DNA from: Actinomadura sp. DC4
GTDB taxonomy: Bacteria; Actinomycetota; Actinomycetes; Streptosporangiales; Streptosporangiaceae
DNA: 64,000 nt
Direction of reading: 5' to 3'
Assembly (NCBI RefSeq): GCF_030406325.1
Contig: NZ_JAUEQY010000010.1
Coordinates: forward strand, 186,001 to 250,000
Shown here: positions 27,225 to 36,052 of the stretch, piece after piece
Position numbering within the stretch: the first letter of the stretch is position 1
Layout: the number at the start of each line of letters is the position of its first letter
The notes under the pieces: generated by a model
Told to the model about the DNA's origin: nothing
What the model saw: only the letters and a program-made list of their open reading frames with translations
The model's database searches: none
Program-made: the position numbers and the translations under genes

Positions 27225-28757
27225 ATGACCCAATGGACCACCGAACTCCTTGACACCTTCGCTGCGGCAGAGGCGGACGGTGTCGAGGACGAATACCTCC
27301 GGCTGGTCGGCGCGTTGTGGAAGGACGGCGCGCTGACCGAGTCCGCGCCGGCGGCGGTGCCTTCGGTGGTGACCAAGCTCGGTGAGGTCGGCGAGGACCG
27401 GGTCGGCCGCCTGCTCATCCTGCTCGGTCTGCTGATCGAGGCCGAGGCGCCGGTCGAGGGCGCCGTCTACACCGCCGCGCGGGCCGGGCTCGACCGTTAC
27501 CTCGCACTTCTCGACGGCCGCGCGGACGGCGAGCCGCTCACACTCGCGCTGGTCTACCTGCTCTCGCACTTCCCCGACGACCGGAGCCGGATCCTCGCCG
27601 CGGTGGCAGGGCTCGACCTCGGCCCGGACGACCGGTCGCGGCTCGACCGCGGTCTCCAGCGGCTGAACCCCGCCGACCCGGCCGGGGTCTCGCTCGGCCG
27701 TACGTGGCCCTCGCCGGCCGAGTGGACGACGATGACCGAGGCGGACCACGCCTTCGACCAGAGCTGGATCTCCAAACTCACGCCCGAGCAGCTCGCCAAG
27801 CGGTGGTACGACGACACGGTCATGGTGCTGACCTACAGCGGCGGCAAGGCGCACTGGGCCCTGCGCCACGGACGCCCGACCGTCGTCGGCGACACCAGCG
27901 TGCACCGCGACGCCCGCGAGCGGCCGGACGCCGGGGACATCGACGCCGAGGCGTTCGCCCGGCACGCAGGCATCCTCCGCTGCCCGGACTGCGGCGGCGG
28001 CCTGACCTTCGGCGGCACCGAGATCCACTGCGCCCGCTGCGGCACCGAGCATCCCGTACGGCTCGGAGTGCTCGACCTCCTGCCGGACGGCGAGTCGATG
28101 TTCGGCGGCGCCGACGACGCGATGGCCAAGGCCGCCTCGATGAAGACCGTGGGCCACTTCTACGAGACCGTCGCCCGCCCCGGGTTCCTGCGTCTCGTCG
28201 GCTCGAACTGGGGCGGCGAGGTGACGCCGGCCGATGAGGACCGCTATCTCACCGAGCGGCTGGGCAGGGTGGACGGGACCGTGCTCGACCTCGGCGCGGG
28301 CGCCGGGCGGTGGACCGCCGTCATCGCGGACGCGGTCGGCCCCGAGCGGGTGATCGCGCTCGACCCGAACCTCGCCATGCTCTCGTGGCTGCGCCGCCGC
28401 TCGCCCGAAGTCGCCTGCGTCCAGGCCAGCGCGCTCGCGCTGCCGTTCGCCGACGACAGCCTCGCGGCGGTGAACTGCTGGAACGCGCTGCAGGCCATGC
28501 CCGACGCCCGCGCGGCGATCGGCGAGGTGGCCCGCTGCCTGCGGCCGGGCGGGATCATGACGGTGATGACCTACCGGCTGTCGCCCGACCCGGTCTACCG
28601 CTACTTCCAGACGACGAGCTCCTGGCCGGGCCACCCCGACGGGCTGGACCTGTACACCGAGGAGCAGATCCGCTCCTGGCTCGCCGAGGCCGGTCTGACC
28701 GTACGCGAGGCCGCCACTCCGGGAGCCATGCTGATGCTCACCGCGGAGCGCCCGTAA
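27225..28757 (+). CDS. Three-part methyltransferase: helical N-domain, zinc ribbon, class I SAM methyltransferase
   Basis: 510 aa from ATG 27225, with AAGGGGAA in front. Residues 1 to about 240 are all-helical (LGEVGEDRVGRLLILLGLL, YLLSHFPDDRSRILAAVAGL), reminiscent of HEAT/ARM folds, and I do not recognise them. Residues ~250-285 form a Trm112-like zinc ribbon (LRCPDCGGG...IHCARCGTEHPV). Residues ~325-500 are a Methyltransf_11 domain (VLDLGAGAGRWTAVIA, D in ALDP, RCLRPGGIM). Zinc-ribbon methyltransferases of the RlmA/Trm112 type are common, but the large helical front end is unusual. The substrate could be a cluster intermediate or an RNA or protein. Confidence 0.8.
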   Translation: MTQWTTELLDTFAAAEADGVEDEYLRLVGALWKDGALTESAPAAVPSVVTKLGEVGEDRVGRLLILLGLLIEAEAPVEGAVYTAARAGLDRYLALLDGRADGEPLTLALVYLLSHFPDDRSRILAAVAGLDLGPDDRSRLDRGLQRLNPADPAGVSLGRTWPSPAEWTTMTEADHAFDQSWISKLTPEQLAKRWYDDTVMVLTYSGGKAHWALRHGRPTVVGDTSVHRDARERPDAGDIDAEAFARHAGILRCPDCGGGLTFGGTEIHCARCGTEHPVRLGVLDLLPDGESMFGGADDAMAKAASMKTVGHFYETVARPGFLRLVGSNWGGEVTPADEDRYLTERLGRVDGTVLDLGAGAGRWTAVIADAVGPERVIALDPNLAMLSWLRRRSPEVACVQASALALPFADDSLAAVNCWNALQAMPDARAAIGEVARCLRPGGIMTVMTYRLSPDPVYRYFQTTSSWPGHPDGLDLYTEEQIRSWLAEAGLTVREAATPGAMLMLTAERP

Positions 28758-28877
28758 ATGGCCACTCCTATCTTAATTTATCCATTATTGCGATGTAATG
28801 GGCAAAGGCCTCTCGGCCACTTGATGTCGCTAATCGGGTGGCTATTGTGGCGGTAACCGAGGCCGAAGGAGGTTGCC
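28758..28877 (+). promoter_or_regulatory. A/T-rich leader before the P450/lyase operon
   Basis: These 120 bp include an A/T-rich patch (CTATCTTAATTTATCCATTATT near 28767-28788), striking in a genome of this GC content. It is a likely promoter region for the P450 at 28878, which has its own GGAGG ribosome-binding site. I cannot assign exact -10/-35 boxes. Confidence 0.4.
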
Positions 28878-30074
28878 GTGACGGACGTCTTCAATTTCGC
28901 GGCGGAGCGTGGCGCGTGTCCATTCGATCCGCCACCCGTTTATGAGAGACTCCGTGAGGAGGACCCGGTCAGCCGGATCGACCTGTGGGACGGGAGTTCC
29001 ATGTGGATGGTCACGCGGCACGCGGACGTACGCGCCGTGCTGGCCGACAATTCGTTCAGCGCGGACAACTCCAAGGCCGGCTTTCCGCTGCTGACCCCCT
29101 CCTCGGAGGCCCTCACCGAGGACAATCCGACGTTCGTACGGGTGGATCCGCCCGAGCACGGCCGGCTGCGCGGCATGGTCAACGCCGACTTCACGATGAA
29201 GGCGGCCATCGCGTTACGCCCACGGATCCAGGAGATCGTGGACGGCCTCATCGACGCGATCGAGGCGCACGGGCCATCCGTCGACCTCGTCGCGGAGTTC
29301 GCCGTGCCGATCCCGAGCGAGGTGATCTGCATCATCCTCGGCGTGCCGTACGAGGACCACGACTACTTCCAGAAGTGCACCGCCACGATGACGAGCGTGG
29401 CCGCCAGCGAGGAGGAGGTCAACGAGGCGAGCGAGGCGCTGACGCGCTTCCTCACCGAGTTGATCGAGGCCAAGGCCGTCCTGCCGACGGGCGACCTGCT
29501 GAGCCGGCTCGTCGTCGAACGGGAGCGGGCCGGCGAGCTGACCCGCACGGACGTCGTCTCGATGGCCCGGCTGCTGCTCGACGCCGGGCACGACACCACC
29601 GCGATGATGATCTCCTACGGCATGCTCACGCTGCTGCGCCACCCGGGCCAGCTCCAGGCGCTGCGCGAGGACCCCTCACTCCTGTCCGGCGCGGTCGAGG
29701 AGCTCCTGCGGTACACGACGGTCATCCACACCGGCGTGCCGCGCGTCGCCACGAAGGACGTGGAGGTCGGCGGGAATTTGATCCGGGCCGGCGAGGGCGT
29801 CCTGTGCTACCTGCCGACGGCAAACCGGGACGGCGACCGGTTCGACGAACCGGACGCGCTCGACATCCGCCGCAAGGACCGGGGCCACATGGCCTTCGGG
29901 TTCGGCATCCATCAGTGCATCGGGCAGCCGCTGGCCCGGGTGGAGCTCCAGGTGGCGCTCGGCACCCTGATCCGGCGCCTTCCCGGCCTGCGCCTGGCCG
30001 TTCCGTTCGAAGACCTCCGTTTCCGGCACGAGATGTTCGTCGAAGGGGTTTACGAACTGCCGGTCACCTGGTGA
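28878..30074 (+). CDS. Cytochrome P450 (CYP105-like)
   Basis: 398 aa from GTG 28878, following AAGGAGGTTGCC. I-helix LLLDAGHDTTAMMI; ExxR EELLR; heme loop FGFGIHQCIGQP with Cys347; C-terminus LPVTW. It is a paralogue of the P450 at 24503, sharing the ACPFDPPP N-terminus and the WDGS segment. It carries one TTA codon (codon 113, at 29214). It is followed after 11 bp by the isocitrate-lyase-like gene, so the two probably act in one branch of the pathway. Confidence 0.92.
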   Translation: MTDVFNFAAERGACPFDPPPVYERLREEDPVSRIDLWDGSSMWMVTRHADVRAVLADNSFSADNSKAGFPLLTPSSEALTEDNPTFVRVDPPEHGRLRGMVNADFTMKAAIALRPRIQEIVDGLIDAIEAHGPSVDLVAEFAVPIPSEVICIILGVPYEDHDYFQKCTATMTSVAASEEEVNEASEALTRFLTELIEAKAVLPTGDLLSRLVVERERAGELTRTDVVSMARLLLDAGHDTTAMMISYGMLTLLRHPGQLQALREDPSLLSGAVEELLRYTTVIHTGVPRVATKDVEVGGNLIRAGEGVLCYLPTANRDGDRFDEPDALDIRRKDRGHMAFGFGIHQCIGQPLARVELQVALGTLIRRLPGLRLAVPFEDLRFRHEMFVEGVYELPVTW

Positions 30075-30085
30075 GAGGCGACACA

Positions 30086-30979
30086 ATGCACGACCTGACA
30101 ATTCTCGGGGGAGAAGTGAATACCAGTTCCAGCCCCATACCGTACGGTCCGCGGCTGAGGGAGGCCATTCAGGCCGATTCGGTCACGCCGTTGATCGGTG
30201 TGTTCGACATGTTCTCGGCGTCGGTGGCGGCCCAGCACTATGACGGGCTCTTCGTGTCGGGGTTCGGGTTCGCCGCCTCCTATTACGGGCTGCCCGACAT
30301 CGGGTTCATCGCGTGGCCCGACATGGTGGGCTTCGTCCAGCGCCTGCGCCTGGCCTTTCCCCGCCACCACCTGCTCGTGGACATCGACGACGGTTACGTC
30401 GACCCCGAGACCGCCTGCCACGTCGTCCAGCACCTGGACGCCATCGGCGCCTCCGGCGTCATCATCGAGGACCAGAAACGCCCGCGCCGCTGCGGCCACG
30501 TCGACGGCAAGCAGATCCTCCCGCTCGAGGAGTACCTGGAAAAGCTGGAACTCGTTCTGGAGAGCCGCGGTGACCTGGTCGTCGTCGCCCGTACGGACGC
30601 GACCGACGAGGAGGAGATCGTACGGCGGGCGGAGGCCTTCGCCGCCACGGACGCGGACGTGATCCTGGTCGACGGCCTGCGCAGCGCCGAGTGGATCCGC
30701 AAGATCCAGTCGGCGGCGGGCGGCAAGCCTCTGCTGTTCAACCAGATCGCCGGCGGCAAGTCACCGCGCTTCTCGCTCAGCGAGCTGGACGACCTGAACG
30801 TCAGCGCCACGATCTACAGCACCCCGTGCCTGTTCGCCGCGCAGACCGCGATGGACCAGGCCCTGTCCCAGCTGAAGGTCGACGACGGCCGGCTGCCGGC
30901 GGTCACGGACGGGGCGGTCGGTGTCGCCGAGTGCCTCGACCTGCTCGAACGCAACATCAGCCGGAACCACGCCAAGTAG
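30086..30979 (+). CDS. Isocitrate lyase/PEP mutase superfamily enzyme
   Basis: 297 aa from ATG 30086. Superfamily motifs: GVFDMFSASVA, LLVDIDDGYVD (metal-binding Asp residues near 99-102), VIIEDQKRP (Glu128/Asp129) and RRCGH (residues 134-138), with catalytic-type Cys136. The RCGH motif is the lyase version (KKCGH in isocitrate lyase, KRCGH in methylisocitrate lyase), so C-C bond cleavage or formation on a 2-oxo or 2-hydroxy diacid is more likely than P-C bond formation. The small size fits the PrpB/oxaloacetase-like subgroup. Its place in an Hpg cluster is unexplained. Confidence 0.85.
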   Translation: MHDLTILGGEVNTSSSPIPYGPRLREAIQADSVTPLIGVFDMFSASVAAQHYDGLFVSGFGFAASYYGLPDIGFIAWPDMVGFVQRLRLAFPRHHLLVDIDDGYVDPETACHVVQHLDAIGASGVIIEDQKRPRRCGHVDGKQILPLEEYLEKLELVLESRGDLVVVARTDATDEEEIVRRAEAFAATDADVILVDGLRSAEWIRKIQSAAGGKPLLFNQIAGGKSPRFSLSELDDLNVSATIYSTPCLFAAQTAMDQALSQLKVDDGRLPAVTDGAVGVAECLDLLERNISRNHAK

Positions 30980-31023
30980 CCCGCCCGGCGCCACCTTCCG
31001 CCGATCCGGCCCCGGGCACGAAA

Positions 31024-31059
31024 CCGGCCGGCGATCGCGACGAGGCGATCGCCGGCCGG
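31024..31059. terminator. 15-bp perfect hairpin
   Basis: The arms 31024-31038 and 31045-31059 (CCGGCCGGCGATCGC and complement) flank a 6-nt loop. It lies after the lyase gene and before the convergent P450. Confidence 0.85.
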
Positions 31060-31085
31060 ATTCTTTCCGCCCCCGGCGAAAGAGC

Positions 31086-31116
31086 GCCCCCTGGCCGCCG
31101 GAGTCGGCCAGGGGGC
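31086..31116. terminator. 12-bp perfect hairpin
   Basis: The arms GCCCCCTGGCCG and CGGCCAGGGGGC flank a 7-nt loop. It is the second of two hairpins between the convergent lyase and P450 operons, probably serving the P450 side. Confidence 0.8.
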
Positions 31117-31130
31117 ACGTCGGTGCCGTC

Positions 31131-32354
31131 TCAGCGGGCGCCGGGCGAGAGGTGGACGGGGGCGCTGCTGTACCCGCGCAGGAACGTGGAGTACAGCGGC
31201 TTCGGCTCGCCGGTCAGCTCGATCGTCTCCACGTTGCGCCGCAGGGAGTCGACCATCGCGGCGACCTCCGCGCGGCCGAGGTACGCGCCGAGGCAGAAGT
31301 GCGGGCCGTAGCCGAAGGTCAGGTGCTTGTTGGGGCTGCGGGAGAGGTCGAAGACCTCGGGGTCGGCGAAGACCTCCTCGTCCCGGTTGGCCGAGACGTT
31401 CCAGGCGGTGACGACGTCGCCCGCGCGGATCGTGCGCCCGCCGACGGTCACGTCGGCCCGTGCCGTACGGCCGAGGTGCATCGCCGGTGTGGTCCACCGG
31501 AGGATCTCCTCGACCGCGCCCCCCAGCGGGACGGCCTCCTCCCTGAGCGCCTCCCACTGGCCGGGGTGACGGGTGAAGTTCACCACCGCGCCGATCATCG
31601 CGAGCCGGCTGGTCTCGTCCCCGGCCAGGACGAGCCCGTAACAGTTGAGGACCACCTCCTCCTCGGTGAGCGGCTCGCCCTCGATGCGGCACGTCGCCAG
31701 GGCACTGACCACGTCGTCCCGTGGCTCGGACCTGCGGTACTGCGCCAGGTCGGCGAAGTAGAGCAGGATCTCGTTGCGGGCCAGACGCGTGGCCTCATCC
31801 GACTGGTCCGGCTCGTCCGAGCTGAGCGAACTCTTGCTCAGCCGGAGCAGCTCCGCCTGGTCGGACTCGGGCACGCCGAGCAGGTCGCAGATCGTGCCCA
31901 TGGGAACCTGCTCGGCGACGTCCCGGGCGAAGTCGCAGGAGCCGGCGGCGACCGCCGCGGTGACCAGCCTCTCCGCCCTCGCCCGTACGCCGTCCGCGAC
32001 GAGCCGGAGCACGCGCGGGGAGAAGGACTTCAGCAGCATCATGCGCACCGCGGTGTGGCGCGGTGGATCGGTCACCGCGAGCAGCTTCCCGCCCGCCGCG
32101 TCACCGCCGGCCAGCAGCGAGGTGAGCATGTTGCCCTGCCCGGAGCCGAACCGCTCGGGGTCCTTGTAGACCGTCAGGACGTCGGCGTACCGGGTCAGCA
32201 CCCAGAACGCCGGCCCCCGCTCGGTCGCCGGATGCAGGTGCACCGGCCGGTCCCGGCGCAGCCGCCGCCAGAGGTCCGCGATGTCCGGGGCGACGAACGT
32301 CGCGGGATCGGTGAGGTTCACGTGGTCGAGGCCGTCGGCCACAGCGGTCGGCAT
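31131..32354 (-). CDS. Cytochrome P450, candidate Hpg-S-PCP hydroxylase
   Basis: 407 aa. I-helix LVLAGDETSRLAM; ExxR as EEILR; heme loop FGYGPHFCLG with Cys354. It differs from the other two cluster P450s. The GDETSR I-helix resembles P450s that work on carrier-bound amino acids (NovI/NikQ/OxyD-like), but I cannot confirm the subfamily. It is the last gene of the operon methyltransferase-HpgT-MbtH-HmaS-P450, 33 bp after hmaS. The context suggests beta- or ring-hydroxylation of Hpg while it is bound to the A-PCP protein. Confidence 0.88.
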   Translation of the reverse strand: MPTAVADGLDHVNLTDPATFVAPDIADLWRRLRRDRPVHLHPATERGPAFWVLTRYADVLTVYKDPERFGSGQGNMLTSLLAGGDAAGGKLLAVTDPPRHTAVRMMLLKSFSPRVLRLVADGVRARAERLVTAAVAAGSCDFARDVAEQVPMGTICDLLGVPESDQAELLRLSKSSLSSDEPDQSDEATRLARNEILLYFADLAQYRRSEPRDDVVSALATCRIEGEPLTEEEVVLNCYGLVLAGDETSRLAMIGAVVNFTRHPGQWEALREEAVPLGGAVEEILRWTTPAMHLGRTARADVTVGGRTIRAGDVVTAWNVSANRDEEVFADPEVFDLSRSPNKHLTFGYGPHFCLGAYLGRAEVAAMVDSLRRNVETIELTGEPKPLYSTFLRGYSSAPVHLSPGAR

Positions 32355-32387
32355 TGTTCCCTCCTCAGAGCGCGGGACCGAAGCGGC

Positions 32388-33476
32388 TCAGGCCCGCGCC
32401 TCCTCCTTGTGCCGCTGCAGCTCCACGGCCTCGTACAGGGCCTTGATGTTGCCGCTGCCGAACGTGCGTGCCCCCACCCGCTCGATGATCTCCAGGAAGA
32501 AGGTGTTCCGCGGGTGGACGGACTTGGCGAAGATCTGGAAGAGCTGCCCGTCCTGGTCCTCGTCGGCCAGCAGGCCCAGCCGACGCAGGTCCGCGATGGA
32601 GTGCCGGGCGAGCTCCAGCCGCTCGGTGAGCATCGTGTAGTAGGTGTCCGGGGTGGCCAGGAACTCCACGCCGTTGCCGGTCATCGCGCCGACCGCCTGG
32701 ACGATGTCGTTCGTGGCGAAGGCGATGTGCTGGATCCCGGCGCCGTTGTGGTTCCGCAGGAACTCATCGATCTGACCCGGGCTCTGGGAGGTGTCGGGCT
32801 CCAGGATCGTCAGCGTCACCGAGCCGGAGGCGTTCTGCACCACCTTGGAGTCCATCGCCTGGGCCCCGACGATGATGCGCTCGGTGAAGATCATGTCGAA
32901 GTCGAGGACCTGCTCGTAGAACGCGATCGTCGGGTCCAGCTGCCCGGCCTCGACGCAGACCGCGAAGTGGTCCATCTCGTACAGGCCGATCTCCGGGTCG
33001 GCGCCCGCCCCCGCGACCGGGCGCAGCCCGGGGAGCGCCTGCTCGGAGGCGCCGTCGGGGCGCTGCACGAACGAGTGCGCCACGTCGCCGAAGCCCGCGA
33101 TCGTCGCGATCACGACGCCATCGTGGCCGGCGGGCTCGGACAGCGGGCGGGCGCCGCGCCGTACGGCCTCCTCGAAGGCCGCGGCGGCGTCGGGGACCCG
33201 CAGCGCGATGTCGGCGACGCCGTCACCGTGCTTCTCGACGTACCGCGCGCCGGGGTGCTCGCCCCGAAGCGGCTCGGTGAGCACGAGCCGGATGTTGTTG
33301 CCGCCGACCCCCGCCGAGCGGGCCGTCGCGGTGTCGTCGTCCGGCGCGGCGGTGGCGTAGACCGCCATCCCGTAGCCGCTGACGAGCCATTCGGTGCTCG
33401 CCGCGATGTCGTTGACGTAGATGGCCACATGGTCGACGGACAGGTCTGCGAAAGGCTGCGTACGTAATCTGCTCAT
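32388..33476 (-). CDS. hmaS: 4-hydroxymandelate synthase
   Basis: 362 aa. It closely resembles glycopeptide-cluster HmaS as I remember it, for example GDGVADIA, GFGDVVH-like GFGDVAH, IVVGAQAM, HNGAGIQHIAF and GSGNIKALYEAVE. The Fe(II) ligands of the 2-His-1-Glu triad are His170, His250 and Glu329. It converts 4-hydroxyphenylpyruvate plus O2 to L-4-hydroxymandelate, the first committed step to Hpg. HPPD catalyses a related reaction, but the context (HpgT, MbtH, Hpg-type A domain) favours HmaS. Codon 4 is TTA. It lies 21 bp after mbtH. Confidence 0.93.
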   Translation of the reverse strand: MSRLRTQPFADLSVDHVAIYVNDIAASTEWLVSGYGMAVYATAAPDDDTATARSAGVGGNNIRLVLTEPLRGEHPGARYVEKHGDGVADIALRVPDAAAAFEEAVRRGARPLSEPAGHDGVVIATIAGFGDVAHSFVQRPDGASEQALPGLRPVAGAGADPEIGLYEMDHFAVCVEAGQLDPTIAFYEQVLDFDMIFTERIIVGAQAMDSKVVQNASGSVTLTILEPDTSQSPGQIDEFLRNHNGAGIQHIAFATNDIVQAVGAMTGNGVEFLATPDTYYTMLTERLELARHSIADLRRLGLLADEDQDGQLFQIFAKSVHPRNTFFLEIIERVGARTFGSGNIKALYEAVELQRHKEEARA

Positions 33477-33497
33477 GGTGATTTCTCGATCGGTCGT

Positions 33498-33713
33498 TCA
33501 GGGCTGAGCGTCCATGTGGGCGGCGAGACCGCGCGGCCGCATGTCGGTCCAGTTGGCGTTGACGTACTCAAGGCATTCCGTACGCCCGGCCGGGCCATGG
33601 GCGACGGTCCATCCGGCCGGGACGTCGGCGAAGGCCGGCCACAGCGAATGCTGGCCCTCGCCATTGATCAGCACCGAATAGGGGTCGTCCTGGCCGTCAA
33701 AGGGATTGGTCAT
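33498..33713 (-). CDS. MbtH-like protein
   Basis: 71 aa from ATG 33713, with AGGAAGG upstream; a longer in-frame start is unlikely. The MbtH signature is complete: NGEGQHSLWP, PAGW and NWTDMRP. MbtH-like proteins bind adenylation domains and raise their solubility or activity. The only NRPS-type A domain in the window is the A-PCP protein at 37451, its likely partner. Confidence 0.96.
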   Translation of the reverse strand: MTNPFDGQDDPYSVLINGEGQHSLWPAFADVPAGWTVAHGPAGRTECLEYVNANWTDMRPRGLAAHMDAQP

Positions 33714-33758
33714 GGTGCCTTCCTGGCGCCGGTGTCGGTGCGGTTTCACCTTCGATCG

Positions 33759-35060
33759 TCAGGCCCGCGACTCGGCCCGCGCATCTTCGGAAATGCGTGT
33801 CCCCACGAAGGCGGCCAGGCGGTCCAGCCCGGTGGTGATCTGCTCGGGGGTCGGCGAGCTGAAGGAGAGCCGGATCTGCCGGCGCGGCCGGCCGTCGTTG
33901 TAGAAGTGGTGCATCGGCGTCCACAGCACGCCGTGCTCCCGCGCGCACTGCCGGAGTTCGGCGTCGCCCGCGACGAACGGCACGTCCACGACGACGAAGA
34001 AGCCGCCTTTCGGCGCGTTCCAGGTGACCCCGCCGCCCGGCGGGAACCTCCGCGCGAGCCCGTCGAGGACCAGCCGGCGGTTCCGCTGGTAGACGCGGTT
34101 CTCACGGGCGTTCGCCCGGCGCAGGCTGAAGTCGTTGGCCAGCAGCTTGCCGCCGACGACCGCCTGCGCGATCGGGGAGGTGTTGACGGTCAGCATGCTC
34201 TTGAGCTTGGCGAGCTGGTCGGCGAGCAGTTCCCCGCCGGCGACCCGCTGGTCGGCGACGACGTAGCCGACGCGCGCGCCGGCGACCCCGGTCTTGGCGA
34301 AAGAGCCGAGGTAGACGACCCGGCGATGCCGGTCGAGCGCCTTGAGCGTCGGCGGCGGGGTGGTCTCGTCGTGGAAGATCCCGTACGGGTTGTCCTCCAG
34401 GATGAGGAAGTCGTGCTCCTCGGCCAGCCGCAGCAGCCGCTCCCGCGTGGCGAGGTCGAGGCTGGCCCCCGAGGGGTTGGCGAAGTCGGCGACGACGTAG
34501 CACGCGCGGGGTCGCAGCCCGTCCGCGCGCGCCCGCCGCACGACCCGGACCAGGTCGTCCAGGTCGATCCCGCCGGGAGCGTCCGTGACCGGCAGCAGCG
34601 GCAGGTCCGCGAGCCGCGCCGCGCCGGCCATCCCGACGTAGCACGGGTCCACCGCGAGGAGCGCGTCCTCCGGCGTACGGCGCAGCGCGCGCGCGATGAG
34701 GTACATCGCCTCCTGGCAGCCGACCGTCACGACGATCGACTCGGGGTCGGCCACGATGTCCTCGTCCACCCGGAGGTGTTCGGCGACGAGGTCGTGGATG
34801 ATCCCCTTGGTCCGGCCGTACTGCAGCAGCAGACGCCGAACCGGCACCTCGTCGCCGCCGAACCTCGCCATCAGGTGGTCGCGGAAGATCCGCAGGTAGC
34901 GGTGCACGTCCTCGGTGTCGAAGAAGCCCTCGTACGGTCGGCCGGCCGCGAGTGAGATCGCGTCGGGAAAGCGGTGCGAGACCTCGTTGAGGAAGTTCAT
35001 CGACTCGAAGGTCGGCGAGCTCAGCGAGTCGTGCAGCCCGAGCAGTTCCAGGTCGGCCAT
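33759..35060 (-). CDS. hpgT: 4-hydroxyphenylglycine aminotransferase (HpgT-like), fold type I PLP
   Basis: 433 aa from ATG 35060, 8 bp after the preceding stop; longer frames only add shadow sequence. PLP motifs: ADFANPSG (Asn195), LEDNPYG (Asp223, Tyr226), GSFAKT (Schiff-base Lys256) and a C-terminal RLSFSSP Arg. It belongs to the MocR/Aro8-like group that includes HpgT. It would aminate 4-hydroxybenzoylformate to L-Hpg using tyrosine as donor, which regenerates 4-hydroxyphenylpyruvate for HmaS. Substrate assignment rests on family plus adjacency to hmaS and mbtH. Confidence 0.88.
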   Translation of the reverse strand: MADLELLGLHDSLSSPTFESMNFLNEVSHRFPDAISLAAGRPYEGFFDTEDVHRYLRIFRDHLMARFGGDEVPVRRLLLQYGRTKGIIHDLVAEHLRVDEDIVADPESIVVTVGCQEAMYLIARALRRTPEDALLAVDPCYVGMAGAARLADLPLLPVTDAPGGIDLDDLVRVVRRARADGLRPRACYVVADFANPSGASLDLATRERLLRLAEEHDFLILEDNPYGIFHDETTPPPTLKALDRHRRVVYLGSFAKTGVAGARVGYVVADQRVAGGELLADQLAKLKSMLTVNTSPIAQAVVGGKLLANDFSLRRANARENRVYQRNRRLVLDGLARRFPPGGGVTWNAPKGGFFVVVDVPFVAGDAELRQCAREHGVLWTPMHHFYNDGRPRRQIRLSFSSPTPEQITTGLDRLAAFVGTRISEDARAESRA

Positions 35061-35068
35061 CGCGACCG

Positions 35069-35899
35069 TCAGGCGGCGGGCTTGCGGCCGGCCACGATCG
35101 CGTACCCGACGAGCTCGGGCCCCGGGTCGAAGAACCCCCGCATGCCCTGTTTGATGCCCGCGATGGTCTGCGCGCCGACCTTGGCCACCAGCTCGTCGTG
35201 GTGGTCGTCGACCGCGGCGAAGTAGCGGGCGCTCTGGCCGAAGACCCGGTGGCCGAACTGGGAGTACTCCTCCACGACGAAGCCGGCGCGGCGCAGCGCC
35301 TCGATCCACTCGGGCAGCGTCGGGAGCTGGTTGGCCATGTTGCTGGCCTTGAACTGCTCCATCAGCTCCTCGCTCATCTCCGCCTCCTTCGTGCAGTGGC
35401 AGAGCGCGACCGCGCCGCCGGGGCGAAGCAGCCGGAAGAACTCGCCCAGCACGTGGTCCAGGTCGGGTGCCGACAGCAGCGACTCGATGGCCATGACGGC
35501 GTCGAACGAGGCGTCCGGGAACGTGAGCGCCATGTAGTCGCCGTGGTGGAACTCCAGCCGGTCGCCCAGCCCGCTCTCCTCGGCGCGCCGCGTCGCGGCG
35601 GAGACGTCGTAGCTGCTGATCGACACCCCGGTGACCCGTGCCCCGGTCAGCTCGGCGGCCAGTACCGCCGGCCCGCCCGGCCCGCACCCGACGTCGAGCA
35701 GGTGGTCGCCGCTCCGCAGGCCGAGCGAGTCCACCACCCGGCGCGTGATCCGCTGACCGGCCTCCGTGATCGGAGTGTCGTCTTTCTCGTCGTACCAGTA
35801 CGACAGGTGGAAATGGCCACCGTTGATCAGATCCATGATGGGAATGATCGAATCGAGCGTCTTTCCCAGATCAGCTGAATGCGTTGCCGTTTCGCTCAT
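35069..35899 (-). CDS. SAM-dependent methyltransferase (RebM/UbiE-like)
   Basis: 276 aa from ATG 35899, with GAGGAGCTC directly upstream. Motif I DHLLDVGCGPGGPAVLAAE; post-I VTGVSIS; motif with FDAVMAIESLL; motif III LLRPGGAVALCH. It is the head of a five-gene minus-strand operon with hpgT, mbtH, hmaS and a P450, and divergent from the FAD-oxidase/A-PCP operon. The family methylates O, N or C of small molecules such as sugars and quinones. The acceptor may be the Hpg ring oxygen or a sugar. Confidence 0.88.
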   Translation of the reverse strand: MSETATHSADLGKTLDSIIPIMDLINGGHFHLSYWYDEKDDTPITEAGQRITRRVVDSLGLRSGDHLLDVGCGPGGPAVLAAELTGARVTGVSISSYDVSAATRRAEESGLGDRLEFHHGDYMALTFPDASFDAVMAIESLLSAPDLDHVLGEFFRLLRPGGAVALCHCTKEAEMSEELMEQFKASNMANQLPTLPEWIEALRRAGFVVEEYSQFGHRVFGQSARYFAAVDDHHDELVAKVGAQTIAGIKQGMRGFFDPGPELVGYAIVAGRKPAA

Positions 35900-36052
35900 G
35901 AGCTCCTCATTTCGCTGCTCCCCGATCGTGGCATTCGCCGTCTCCGCGTCGCGTCTTCCTGCGTGCGCTGAAGATGATCGCGGCAATTCCGGAGATGTTC
36001 CGTTCTGTGAATGGTGTGACGCTCGCTGCATGGAAATGGAGGCGAGTCACTC

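Noticed and set aside
30086-30979. PEP mutase of a phosphonate pathway
   Set aside because: The motif is RRCGH (lyase type), and no phosphonopyruvate decarboxylase or other phosphonate genes are near.
28985-30979. 664-aa frame covering the lyase gene and part of the P450
   Set aside because: Its first two thirds are a shadow of the P450 gene. The real lyase starts at ATG 30086.
32388-33476. Housekeeping 4-hydroxyphenylpyruvate dioxygenase
   Set aside because: Sequence details recall HmaS and the gene sits between mbtH and a P450 in an Hpg operon. A catabolic hpd gene would not be expected there.
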